Part shown: positions 25,436 to 32,487 of the stretch, one piece after another
Layout: the number at the start of each line of letters is the position of its first letter
How positions within the stretch are numbered: position 1 is the first letter of the stretch
Notes under the pieces: generated by a model
The model's database searches: none
Seen by the model: only the letters and a program-made list of their open reading frames with translations
Told to the model about the DNA's origin: nothing
Assembly: GCA_025362495.1 (NCBI GenBank)
Contig: JANYGI010000023.1
Location: 22,827 to 86,826, forward strand
Length of the DNA: 64,000 nucleotides
Reading direction: 5' to 3'
From: Byssovorax sp.
Lineage (GTDB): Bacteria > Myxococcota_A > Polyangia > Polyangiales > Polyangiaceae
Made by a program: the position numbers and the translations under genes

Positions 25436-25908
25436 GTGCCAGTCTGGTTCAAGAGCTCGATCGCGATCGCGACGTGCGCGTCTTCCAGGCCGTCGGCGAC
25501 GTGAACGAAGCGCTCGCCGAAGCCGGCGCCGGCCTCGACGGCGTCGTCGAGGATGACGAAGCTCGGCGGCTCCGCGAACGCAGCCAGGTAGTGGCGGATC
25601 TCGACATGCCGGTCTTCCCCGACGAACCGAGCGGTGCAGTCGGCGAGCTCGTGCGCGAACCCCTTCGCCCGCAGGCTGCGCTGCGTCTTCTCGAGGCCAA
25701 ACGACTGTCGCCAGCTCGACGAGAGGACCACCCGGGCGCCCGTGGCCGCGATGAGCGCGTTGAGGCGGACCACGCGAGAAGGATCGATGTGCGCGGTGGC
25801 ATCGAATTCGCCGTTGACGATGACGACGCCCTCACCATCGGTGCTCTCTTCGATGAAGCGGGTGGAGTTGAGGACGCCGTCGATGTCGAGGAAGATGAGC
25901 GGATTCAT
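25417..25908 (-). CDS. HAD-like phosphatase of the RNA-repair-associated type
   Basis: 163 residues from ATG at 25908 (MNPLIFLDIDGVLN). Motif I FLDIDGVLNST and motif II VVLSSSWRQSF are typical of the HAD domain found in Swiss-army-knife RNA-repair proteins and in stand-alone phosphatases. The acidic motif IV is FVILDDAVEAG. Proteins of this family may remove phosphate from nucleic acid or small substrates; no ligase or kinase is fused here. The start codon overlaps the upstream gene's stop (ATGA), suggesting translational coupling. Its 3' end overlaps the convergent HExxH gene. Confidence 0.75.
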   Translation of the reverse strand: MNPLIFLDIDGVLNSTRFIEESTDGEGVVIVNGEFDATAHIDPSRVVRLNALIAATGARVVLSSSWRQSFGLEKTQRSLRAKGFAHELADCTARFVGEDRHVEIRHYLAAFAEPPSFVILDDAVEAGAGFGERFVHVADGLEDAHVAIAIELLNQTGTHPQRA

Positions 25909-26171
25909 GAGGAGCCGTCGCAGCGCATGTACTCTCCTGCGTTCACCGCGCCTCGGGGAGGGACAGAATCGACGACCCGTGCGACGTCGTCGAAGAGGTC
26001 TGCCTCCGTGTCGACCTGGACGCGAGGTGGCCTGAGCGTCCACGACGTGTCGAGCGGCTCGACGCCCTCCCGCACGAGGGAAGACCAGCTGTCGTGATTG
26101 CTGCGCTTTCGTCGAAAACCCACCAGAAAGCCATAGCAGCATGCCATGCCGCCGTCGACGTCGATGGTCAC
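25905..26171 (-). CDS. Small protein coupled to the HAD gene, unknown
   Basis: 88 residues from GTG at 26171; an internal ATG at 26147 is an alternative. The reading frame remains open further upstream with coding-like composition, so the true start may be a nonstandard codon. Sequence features: VTIDVDGGMACCYG near the start, a Trp/Ser/basic middle, and an acidic TEADLFDDVARVVDSV helix near the C-terminus. No family was recognised. Its stop overlaps the HAD start by ATGA, which is the main support for being real and functionally linked. Confidence 0.5.
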   Translation of the reverse strand: MTIDVDGGMACCYGFLVGFRRKRSNHDSWSSLVREGVEPLDTSWTLRPPRVQVDTEADLFDDVARVVDSVPPRGAVNAGEYMRCDGSS

Positions 26172-26239
26172 AGCGGCGAGATCGCGCGCCCGGACCGCCG
26201 ATTGGCCGGTAGATGTCGCAGCGCGCGAGCCGCTCGCGG

Positions 26240-26626
26240 TCAGGCAGGCTGAACGAGGTTGATCAGGTTACCGCAGGTGTCCTCGAACGTCACCGCGGTG
26301 ATCGGACCCATGCTCTTGGGCTCGCTGCGGAAGACGACTCCCGCGGCCACCAGGCGACGATACTCCGACTGAATATCGGTCGTGATGAACGCAGTCGCGG
26401 GGATCCCGGCCTCGAACAGGGCCTTCTGAAAGTCTTTCGCCGGCGGAAAGCCCAGGGGCTCGAGCACGAGCTCGACGCCCTCGGCGCCCTCGGGCGAGGT
26501 GACCGTGAGCCAGCGGAAGGGGCCCATCGGGATGTCTTCCTTCTTCACGAAGCCGAGCTTGTCCGTGTAGAAGCGGAGAGCCTTGTCCTGGTCGTCGACC
26601 ATCACACTGGTCAGCTTGATTTGCAT
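26240..26626 (-). CDS. VOC-family (glyoxalase/bleomycin-resistance-like) protein
   Basis: 128 residues from ATG at 26626 (MQIKLTSVMVDDQDKAL). The two beta-alpha-beta-beta-beta modules of the vicinal-oxygen-chelate fold are visible: KALRFYTDKLGFVKKEDIP, then the repeat TTDIQSEYRRLVAAGVVF, ending AVTFEDTCGNLINLVQ. These proteins are metal-dependent lyases, dioxygenases or drug-binding proteins. The typical metal ligands are only partly recognisable, and the C-terminal Glu/Asn pattern is common in the family. It is cytoplasmic. Neighbours give no pathway. Confidence 0.85.
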   Translation of the reverse strand: MQIKLTSVMVDDQDKALRFYTDKLGFVKKEDIPMGPFRWLTVTSPEGAEGVELVLEPLGFPPAKDFQKALFEAGIPATAFITTDIQSEYRRLVAAGVVFRSEPKSMGPITAVTFEDTCGNLINLVQPA

Positions 26627-26723
26627 GCTCGTCTGGTTCTCCGCGTGATCCGGGCGAATGCTGCCCCGATGAGGCCGAGTCGGCAAGCGAAAAAGCGCGA
26701 GGAAGTGACCTGTCGTGCCCGGC

Positions 26724-27449
26724 TCAGACGCGGCCCGCGGCGGCGAGCGGATCCTGGGCGTAGTACTTCGCGAGCAAGGTATAGAGCGCGGGGTGGGCTT
26801 CACGGAGGCTCGTCGGCGCCTCGAAGAACACCTCGGTTGCATAGGCGAAGAGCTCGGACTCGCTCGCCGTCGCGTGCCTGCTGATCACGGTGGGCTCACC
26901 GGCCTCCACGGCGGCGCGAACGCGCGCGAGCTCGGCCTCGAGGACCAGAGTCCAGCTCCGGTGGAGCGACGGATCGACGAGCAGCGGTGGCACCCCGTCG
27001 AAGAGGCCATCGCTGGTGTCGAGCACGTGCGCGAACTCGTGGTATCCGACGTTCTCGCCGCTCCCGCCGCGGAGCCCCGCCTCGAGCCGGTCGAACGCCA
27101 AGGAGACCCGGTGAAGCCTGGCGTTGCCCTCGATCCGGTGGCCGTCGCCCTCGTCCTCGAACAGGGTGGCATACACGTCGACACAACGCAGCCGGGTGTA
27201 CGTTTCGGCCGGGATGTTCAGCGTGAGGCGACAGGCAGCGGCGGCGACGAGCAGGCGCGCTCGGTCGTCGATCTCGACCCCGTGACCGAGGATCTCTTTC
27301 TCGTCGATGAAGTGCGCTATCGCCGGTCGGATCCTGTCCAGGCTCCTGACGCTCAGCCTACGGAAGAACGCCACGTCGGTCATCAGGATCTGCTCCCAGA
27401 CCTCGGACCAGATACCCTGTCCTGCGCCTTTTACTTCTCGTACCGTCAT
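26724..27449 (-). CDS. MtfA-like zinc peptidase (M90 family)
   Basis: 241 residues from ATG at 27449; GGAG lies 7 bases upstream, while ATG at 27461 lacks a good site. The M90 core is clear: WEQILMTDVAFFRRL, CRLTLNIPAETY and the zinc site NVGYHEFAHVLD with His137, Glu138, His141. The later ESELFAYATEVFFE gives the third metal-ligand Glu region. MtfA in E. coli cuts and inactivates the Mlc repressor and links peptidase activity to glucose uptake; whether that holds here is unknown. It is cytoplasmic. Length is slightly below the E. coli protein (265). Confidence 0.8.
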   Translation of the reverse strand: MTVREVKGAGQGIWSEVWEQILMTDVAFFRRLSVRSLDRIRPAIAHFIDEKEILGHGVEIDDRARLLVAAAACRLTLNIPAETYTRLRCVDVYATLFEDEGDGHRIEGNARLHRVSLAFDRLEAGLRGGSGENVGYHEFAHVLDTSDGLFDGVPPLLVDPSLHRSWTLVLEAELARVRAAVEAGEPTVISRHATASESELFAYATEVFFEAPTSLREAHPALYTLLAKYYAQDPLAAAGRV

Positions 27450-27600
27450 GCGAAACTCCATGGAGCGCCTGCGCGCGTTCGAGAGTGATGCCGATGAGGA
27501 CGCCATCCGGCGTGGTGCGGAATCGGCCAGATGTGACCGATTCCCCGCGCTTGACACGCCCTGGTCGTCCGGCGACGCTGAAACCTTCGTGATGCGCGCT

Positions 27601-28689
27601 TTACCGATTCCTGCTGACGGCGAGACGCCAAGCGCGTTTGCGCGCGAGCACGAGGCCGAGCGCGACGACCGCGAGCCCACCGGCGGCGTCGCCCGTCCCG
27701 ACGGCCGCGCCGACCGAGCAGCTGCCTTCGCGAGCCACCACGGGCGGCGGGCTCTCACCGCCCGTGGTCGCCGACGCGCTGCCCGTCGTGGCCGCGCCGC
27801 CGCCGGATCCACTGCTGCCGGTCGTGCCGCCGCCCGCGCCACCACCGCCGCCCGCACCGCCGCTGCCCTCCACCGGGTTGCCCCACGCGACCTTGGTATC
27901 GTTGATCCACTTCAACGTGATGTCGACTCGCGTGTAGAATTCGGTCGTGTGCACGGGCCACTCACCGTCGGTGTGGCAGCACGTCTCGCCGACGAGGATA
28001 TCGTCGCAGAAGAGCGGGCCGCCCGAGTCGCCGCTGTCGGCGATGCCGGTCACCCAGCCGATGCGGATCAAGTCCTTCTGGACGAGCTCGATATTGCCAA
28101 TCGCGGAGCGCTTCTGCTTCACGAGGAACAGATCGGGGCTCATCGGATCGGCCGGATCCTCGTGGCGGCCGTAGCCGACCATCTTGCACTGCGCGCCGAC
28201 CTTGGGCGGCATCAGCGCGAGCTTGCGCGGGGCGATGTCGGTGATGGGCTGAGCGAGGCGCACGAGGCCCATGTCGAGATCGAGGCCGGGGTAATCGGGG
28301 TTCTTTCCCGCGGTCTGGTACGATGGGTGGATGATCTTGTCGGTGATGTCGTGCTTCACCATCGAGTCGCTCGACCCGGTACCGAGGTACGAGCCCGTCG
28401 GGATGCCGACGCCGGTGTAGAAGGCCTTGATCGAGCCCCCGACGACGTGGCCCGCGGTGAGCACGACGTTCGGCGCGATGAGGGTGCCTGTGCCGAAGCG
28501 GCCAGTCATGAACTCGAGCAGGCCGACCGCGTCTTCGCCCGTCTCGACGTCGCCACCGCGAATGGCCTCGTGCGCCGCCGCCACCGGCTCCGCTGCGACC
28601 GACGCTTCGACCTTGCCGTCTCCTCCGTTGCAACACGCGAGGAGCGAGACGAGCGGCGCCAGCACCCACGCGGTCTGATTGCTTCTCAT
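27601..28689 (-). CDS. Trypsin-like serine protease with Gly/Ser linker and MYXO-CTERM-like tail
   Basis: 362 residues from ATG at 28689 (MRSNQTAWVLAPLVSLLACC). It has a lipoprotein-like signal with Cys at about residue 19 or 20. The S1 domain (~45-270) carries the triad: His in VVLTAGHVV, Asp in LDLDMGLVRL and Ser222 in SGDSGGPLF. A Gly/Ser/Thr linker (~275-325) leads to a tail with GSCSVGAAVG, a hydrophobic segment GGLAVVALGLVLA and a basic end ARKRAWR. That tail fits the MYXO-CTERM plan for surface anchoring. The protein is secreted, probably anchored to the outer surface. A divergent esterase gene starts 55 bases away, so the promoter region may be shared. Confidence 0.8.
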   Translation of the reverse strand: MRSNQTAWVLAPLVSLLACCNGGDGKVEASVAAEPVAAAHEAIRGGDVETGEDAVGLLEFMTGRFGTGTLIAPNVVLTAGHVVGGSIKAFYTGVGIPTGSYLGTGSSDSMVKHDITDKIIHPSYQTAGKNPDYPGLDLDMGLVRLAQPITDIAPRKLALMPPKVGAQCKMVGYGRHEDPADPMSPDLFLVKQKRSAIGNIELVQKDLIRIGWVTGIADSGDSGGPLFCDDILVGETCCHTDGEWPVHTTEFYTRVDITLKWINDTKVAWGNPVEGSGGAGGGGGAGGGTTGSSGSGGGAATTGSASATTGGESPPPVVAREGSCSVGAAVGTGDAAGGLAVVALGLVLARKRAWRLAVSRNR

Positions 28690-28744
28690 GGGAACCGACC
28701 GTAGCGCGCCTTCGCCAATCCACCAAGCCTCGAGGAATGCTGCA

Positions 28745-30214
28745 ATGAATTTTCGAGTCGATGTCCGGAGCGTGCTCACCACGGGCCTGACCCTCGCGTT
28801 CGCGCTCGGAGCTGCGGCGTGCAGCGAGCGTTTTCTGCCTGATCCCCTGGGCCAGGGCGGCAGCGGCAGCGGCAGCAGCGGCAGCGGGAGCGGAGGCGCG
28901 GGCGGCGGTCCAGTCGTGCACACCGAGGCGGACACGGCGGCGATGCGCGCGGCGATCGACGCCTATGTCGATCAGCGCTTCGAGGCGCCGCCCGAGGCGA
29001 CTGACCAGCTCCTCGCGCTGCTCGACGAGGGCCATTTCAACCTCGACGAGACCGAGGCCATCCTGCGCGGCCCGCGCTCGGCGTACCCCGCCCCGGCGAT
29101 GAAGCTGGGCCAGATTGGCACGTTCGACGTCACCTGCTATCATGTCGACTACTCGAGCATCGCCTACTTCAAGGTGCCGCTCACCTACGATCCCGCGAAG
29201 CCGACACCGCTCATCATCGTGGGCCACGGCGGCGACTCGTCGATGTCGAAGGACTTCGCGCGGAGCACGGCGCTCGACTACATCAAGGCCTACAACCAGC
29301 TCGGCAAGACGATGAACGCCATCCTGGTCGCGCCGGCCACCGAGCGCGGGTGGAGCCCGATCGGCGACTCGCTCATCCTCTCGTCGATCTCGCGCATCCA
29401 GCGCGACTACAACGTGGATCCCGAGCGCATCTACGTCACCGGACAATCGATGGGAGGCCACCTGTCGTGGCGGACGGCGCTCACCTACGGCGATCACTAC
29501 GCCGCGTTCTCGCCCATGAGCGGCGGTTACCCGGAGTGGGCGGCCAACGGCACGCTCCGCAACCTGTGGACCACCGTGGGATTCAACACCTGGGGCGAGA
29601 TCGAGCCCTACGATCTCGACAAGACCAACGTGATCTTGCACGACTGGCTCGGGGCGCACAGCTTCGCGTGGACTGGCACTCAGGTCCCCGGCGAGCACCC
29701 GATCGCCACCGGCGCGTTCCCCGCGATCGCCGATCTCTTCAACCAGAACCCGCGCAAGATGTACCGCGCCGACACCTGGTACTCGTCGAGCGGGACGATG
29801 CAGTACACCGGCAACTGGGTCGTGGCCGGGTGGCCCAAGCAGACGATCAACCTCGCTCGACCGCTGATGTACAACCTGCGCCACTGGATCCGGGTGACGC
29901 CACGCCCCGATTTCATGGGGTCTCTCACGTTCCAAGGCCGGGTCCTGCCGGACAACCACCTCGACATCGTGGCCGAGAACGTCCGTCAGATGAAGGTGAT
30001 GCTCCACCCGATGATGGGCCTCGATCTGACGAAGCCGGTCTCGATCACGGTCAACGGCGAGGAGATGTTCCACGACGTCGTCGCGCCGGATCGCAAGCAG
30101 ATGCTGGAGTTGATCCGCGAGTTCGACGACCGGGGCCGCCTGTTCGAAGGCTTCGTCGATCTGACGATAGCCACCGACTCGCCGGTGCCCGATCCCGGCA
30201 TGGTGAAGCCGTGA
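28745..30214 (+). CDS. Lipoprotein esterase of the alpha/beta-hydrolase (PHB-depolymerase-like) type
   Basis: 489 residues from ATG 28745, with GAGGA 8 bases upstream. Lipobox is ALGAAAC with the lipidated Cys at about residue 24. A Gly/Ser linker follows, and then an esterase domain (~130-470). The oxyanion segment is PLIIVGHGGDSSM; the nucleophile elbow is YVTGQSMGGHLSW with Ser235. Similar domain plans occur in PHB depolymerase and feruloyl-esterase-like proteins, but the substrate is not readable. The C-terminal ~100 residues form a beta-rich domain. It is secreted and lipid-anchored. It is divergent from the serine protease gene. Confidence 0.75.
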   Translation: MNFRVDVRSVLTTGLTLAFALGAAACSERFLPDPLGQGGSGSGSSGSGSGGAGGGPVVHTEADTAAMRAAIDAYVDQRFEAPPEATDQLLALLDEGHFNLDETEAILRGPRSAYPAPAMKLGQIGTFDVTCYHVDYSSIAYFKVPLTYDPAKPTPLIIVGHGGDSSMSKDFARSTALDYIKAYNQLGKTMNAILVAPATERGWSPIGDSLILSSISRIQRDYNVDPERIYVTGQSMGGHLSWRTALTYGDHYAAFSPMSGGYPEWAANGTLRNLWTTVGFNTWGEIEPYDLDKTNVILHDWLGAHSFAWTGTQVPGEHPIATGAFPAIADLFNQNPRKMYRADTWYSSSGTMQYTGNWVVAGWPKQTINLARPLMYNLRHWIRVTPRPDFMGSLTFQGRVLPDNHLDIVAENVRQMKVMLHPMMGLDLTKPVSITVNGEEMFHDVVAPDRKQMLELIREFDDRGRLFEGFVDLTIATDSPVPDPGMVKP

Positions 30215-30220
30215 GCCCGC

Positions 30221-30253
30221 GCGGTGGAGCGACGCTGTCGCCCGCTCCACCGC
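30221..30253. terminator. Strong hairpin between convergent genes
   Basis: Perfect 11-base arms GCGGTGGAGCG (30221-30231) and CGCTCCACCGC (30243-30253) with an 11-base loop. It lies between the esterase stop and the convergent GyrI-like gene. No T-run is present on either side. Confidence 0.6.
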
Positions 30254-30263
30254 CGTCGCCCGG

Positions 30264-30728
30264 TCAGCCCACCAGCGGCCGGTTCAGCTCGGTCTGCCAG
30301 CTGGCCGGATCCGCGCCCGACTCCGGCCCTGCGACATAGACTTCCCAGAGATCGTCCGCCGCGGTGTGCCCGTTCTCGGCGATCCAGGCCATGAGCTTGC
30401 CCCACGCGTCGCCGAGCCCCTCGTACCCACCGTGGTAGATGGTGCGGGCGACGGTGGTGGCGCGCAGGGCGCCCGGCTTCACCCGCCCTGCGGCGGTGAT
30501 CGGGGCGCTGACAGGGACGCTGATCTCGAAATCGAAGACGTCCGACGGCGTCGTCAGGTGGTGAGTGAACCACGGCCCGGTGGGCTTGATACCCTGCGCC
30601 GCGACGGCGGCCATCAGCTCCTTGAGGCCAGGCCCCATCACGGTCCGGATCTCGGCCCGCGGGATGACGAGGTGAATGACGGCGGTCGGCTGGACGGTGG
30701 TCCGGGTGACGTGCGGCGTGTCGATCAT
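30264..30728 (-). CDS. GyrI-like small-molecule-binding domain protein
   Basis: 154 residues from ATG at 30728, with AGGAG about 8 bases upstream. The fold pattern is that of the effector-binding domain of AraC/MerR regulators (GyrI-like): VIHLVIPRAEIRTVM, a helix, FEISVPVSAPI, RTIYHGGYEGLGDAWGKLM and a terminal DLWEVYVAGPESG. In this stand-alone form it has no helix-turn-helix, so it probably binds or hydrolyses a hydrophobic ligand or antibiotic in the cytoplasm. The conserved Glu in YEGLGD and in LWEVY fit the family's ligand-binding acid. Function is inferred from fold. Confidence 0.75.
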   Translation of the reverse strand: MIDTPHVTRTTVQPTAVIHLVIPRAEIRTVMGPGLKELMAAVAAQGIKPTGPWFTHHLTTPSDVFDFEISVPVSAPITAAGRVKPGALRATTVARTIYHGGYEGLGDAWGKLMAWIAENGHTAADDLWEVYVAGPESGADPASWQTELNRPLVG

Positions 30729-30969
30729 GCGGTGACTCCTGCTCGAACGTGATCGCCGGAGCGCTCCGGCTGGGCGGCGGGTCGCCAAGCTACCAGGCAC
30801 CTGCGGCCATGTCAGGCGCAAATCGGCAAAGTCCGGCTCCGATGGGCCGGATCATCGGCTCGGGGCCAGTCCGACGCGCCACCGTCGCTGGGGTCGAGGG
30901 CGACGTATCCACCCGCGGCGCGTGAATCGCGGGTTGACGGAGGGGCGCAGTTCCGGGAAGACTGGCGCC

Positions 30970-31491
30970 ATGCATCTCCGGTCCTCGCTCCTCCCCGCCC
31001 GCGCCCTGGTCCTTCTTGCGCTCCCGCTGCTCGGCTGTGGCGAGAAGCCCGCGCCGGCTCCCGCGGCCTCGGCTGCGGTGAGCGCGGCGTCGCCGCCTCC
31101 TCCGGTGGCGCCGACGGCGAGCGCGGCCGAGCCGGCGCCCATGGTCTCGGCCCTCCCCGCGCGCGAGATCGCCGGCGCGGCGCAGATCCTCGTGGCCTAT
31201 TCGGGCGCGGAGCTGGCGTCGAAGACGGTGACGCGGACCAAGGACGCCGCGAAGAAGCGCGCGGCCGAGGCCCTCGCGAAGATCACCAAGGACAAGATGC
31301 CTTTCGAGGAGGCCGCGAAGAAGTACTCCGACGATCCGGGGTCGAAGGATCTCGGCGGCGCCATTGGCAATTTCGAGAAGAACGCGATGCCCGAGGCCTT
31401 CTCGAAGGCCACGTTCGCGATGAAGGTTGGCGACATCTCCGAGGTCGTGGAGACGCCGCGCGGATTTCACATCATCAAGCGCACGAAGTAG
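30970..31491 (+). CDS. Peptidyl-prolyl isomerase (parvulin-type) lipoprotein
   Basis: 173 residues from ATG 30970. Signal MHLRSSLLPARALVLLALPLLGC has lipobox LLGC (lipidated Cys about residue 23). A Pro/Ala-rich linker of about 50 residues follows. The parvulin domain (~80-173) shows QILVAYSGA, MPFEEAAKKYSDDPGSKDLG, IGNFEKNAMPEAFSKATFA and PRGFHIIKR. It catalyses cis-trans isomerisation at prolyl bonds in exported proteins, acting in the periplasm or outer membrane. Unlike SurA or PrsA it has only one domain and no chaperone arm. Confidence 0.85.
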   Translation: MHLRSSLLPARALVLLALPLLGCGEKPAPAPAASAAVSAASPPPPVAPTASAAEPAPMVSALPAREIAGAAQILVAYSGAELASKTVTRTKDAAKKRAAEALAKITKDKMPFEEAAKKYSDDPGSKDLGGAIGNFEKNAMPEAFSKATFAMKVGDISEVVETPRGFHIIKRTK

Positions 31492-31511
31492 CGATCACCG
31501 GGCGCCGGAGA

Positions 31512-31559
31512 GGGCCTCTTGCCTGCCATGGAGAATCCATGCGAGAGGCGCGGAGGCCC
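31512..31559. terminator. Candidate hairpin between convergent genes
   Basis: GGGCCTC (31512-31518) pairs with GAGGCCC (31553-31559). Inside, CATGGA (31527-31532) pairs with TCCATG (31536-31541). It lies between the parvulin gene and a convergent lipoprotein gene. The large intervening loop makes termination uncertain. Confidence 0.35.
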
Positions 31560-31597
31560 ACGCCACGTCCGATTGGATCCAGCAGCCCCGGCGCGGA

Positions 31598-32035
31598 TTA
31601 CAGCTTCGAGGTGCTCGGGAAGTCGATGTCGATCGTCAGGTCGGAGGCCGGGACGATGGCGATATCGTGGAGTGGAAGCGAGGTCGACATGGCGGTGGAC
31701 CGCGTGTCGATGAGGGTGGCCAGTGCCTCGTAATTGCCCGGCGGGAGGGGGACCCGAAGGGAGAAGTCGGTGCACGGCGCGCTCACCGTCGTCACCGGGC
31801 GATTGGCGCGATCGGTGATGACGAGCTCGATGTCGTCGGCGCCGAACTGCGAGCAGGCAGGCGGGCTGTGGCTGCCGGCGACCGTCCAGGAGACTGTCAC
31901 CGTGCCAGTCTGCGCGGCGGGCACGGGCGTCCCACCCGGCGGGGGTAGCGGCTCTGTCGACACGTAGCACCCGGGCAGCCCCGCGACGGCGAGGACGCAC
32001 CCTGCGAGTCCAGCAAACAGCTTGAATGAGCTCAT
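31598..32035 (-). CDS. Small lipoprotein with beta-sandwich domain
   Basis: 145 residues from ATG at 32035 (MSSFKLFAGLAGCVL). Lipobox LPGC gives the lipidated Cys near residue 23. A Pro-rich linker is followed by a ~100-residue beta-rich domain that opens with GTVTVSWTVAGS. Cys pairs occur at PPACSQF and APCTDF, and LPPGNYEALATLI precedes the final strands. The pattern resembles carboxypeptidase-regulatory-like or Ig-like folds, but no family is assigned. It is exported. The gene upstream on the same strand (32154-32411) is unrelated in sequence. Confidence 0.7.
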   Translation of the reverse strand: MSSFKLFAGLAGCVLAVAGLPGCYVSTEPLPPPGGTPVPAAQTGTVTVSWTVAGSHSPPACSQFGADDIELVITDRANRPVTTVSAPCTDFSLRVPLPPGNYEALATLIDTRSTAMSTSLPLHDIAIVPASDLTIDIDFPSTSKL

Positions 32036-32153
32036 GCGTCCCACTTTCCTCGGCGCGTCGCGCGCAGCCACGCTGGAGCGCGCGCGCACACCTCAGCGCG
32101 GACCAGCAACGGAGGTGCCAGCGCGCAGGTCGCAGGAAGAGATCACTCCCGCT

Positions 32154-32411
32154 CTAGAGCTGCTCCTCCGGAGCGTGAATGTGCCAGCCCGCTTCCTCGT
32201 CGGTCTGGATGAAGACGATGCGCCCGCCCCGCTCGAGCTCGTCACAGAGCTCCTCTGCTTCGAGCAGGGAGACATCGAATCGGTCGCACAGGGCGTCACG
32301 GAAGAGCGTCTTTCCAGACAGGTAGTCGGCGTCGGTGATGGGGCCGAACGCGATCCAGAGGGCGCGGGCGGCGCGGGACGGGCCAAGGACGAGGTCGTCT
32401 TCTTCGAGCAC
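32154..32411 (-). CDS. Small acidic protein, unknown
   Basis: 85 residues from GTG at 32411, chosen because AGGGGGA lies about 5 bases upstream; longer readings are Ala/Arg-rich and implausible. The protein is acidic and has a helical pattern, with PITDADYLSGKTLFRDAL, an LCDELERGGRIVF segment and the end GWHIHAPEEQL. No family was recognised. It is divergent from the sulfatase-like gene (77 bases between starts). Composition and codon use fit a real gene. Confidence 0.55.
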   Translation of the reverse strand: MLEEDDLVLGPSRAARALWIAFGPITDADYLSGKTLFRDALCDRFDVSLLEAEELCDELERGGRIVFIQTDEEAGWHIHAPEEQL

Positions 32412-32487
32412 GGGTTCCCCCTTTCTGGCTCTTCGTGGCGCACAGGGGCGCCCTTCGGTAGCCCCGGCGGCGCTATAAGAGCGCGCG

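Noticed and set aside
27307..28704. 465-residue plus-strand frame
   Set aside because: Antisense to the MtfA-like and serine protease genes, low complexity.
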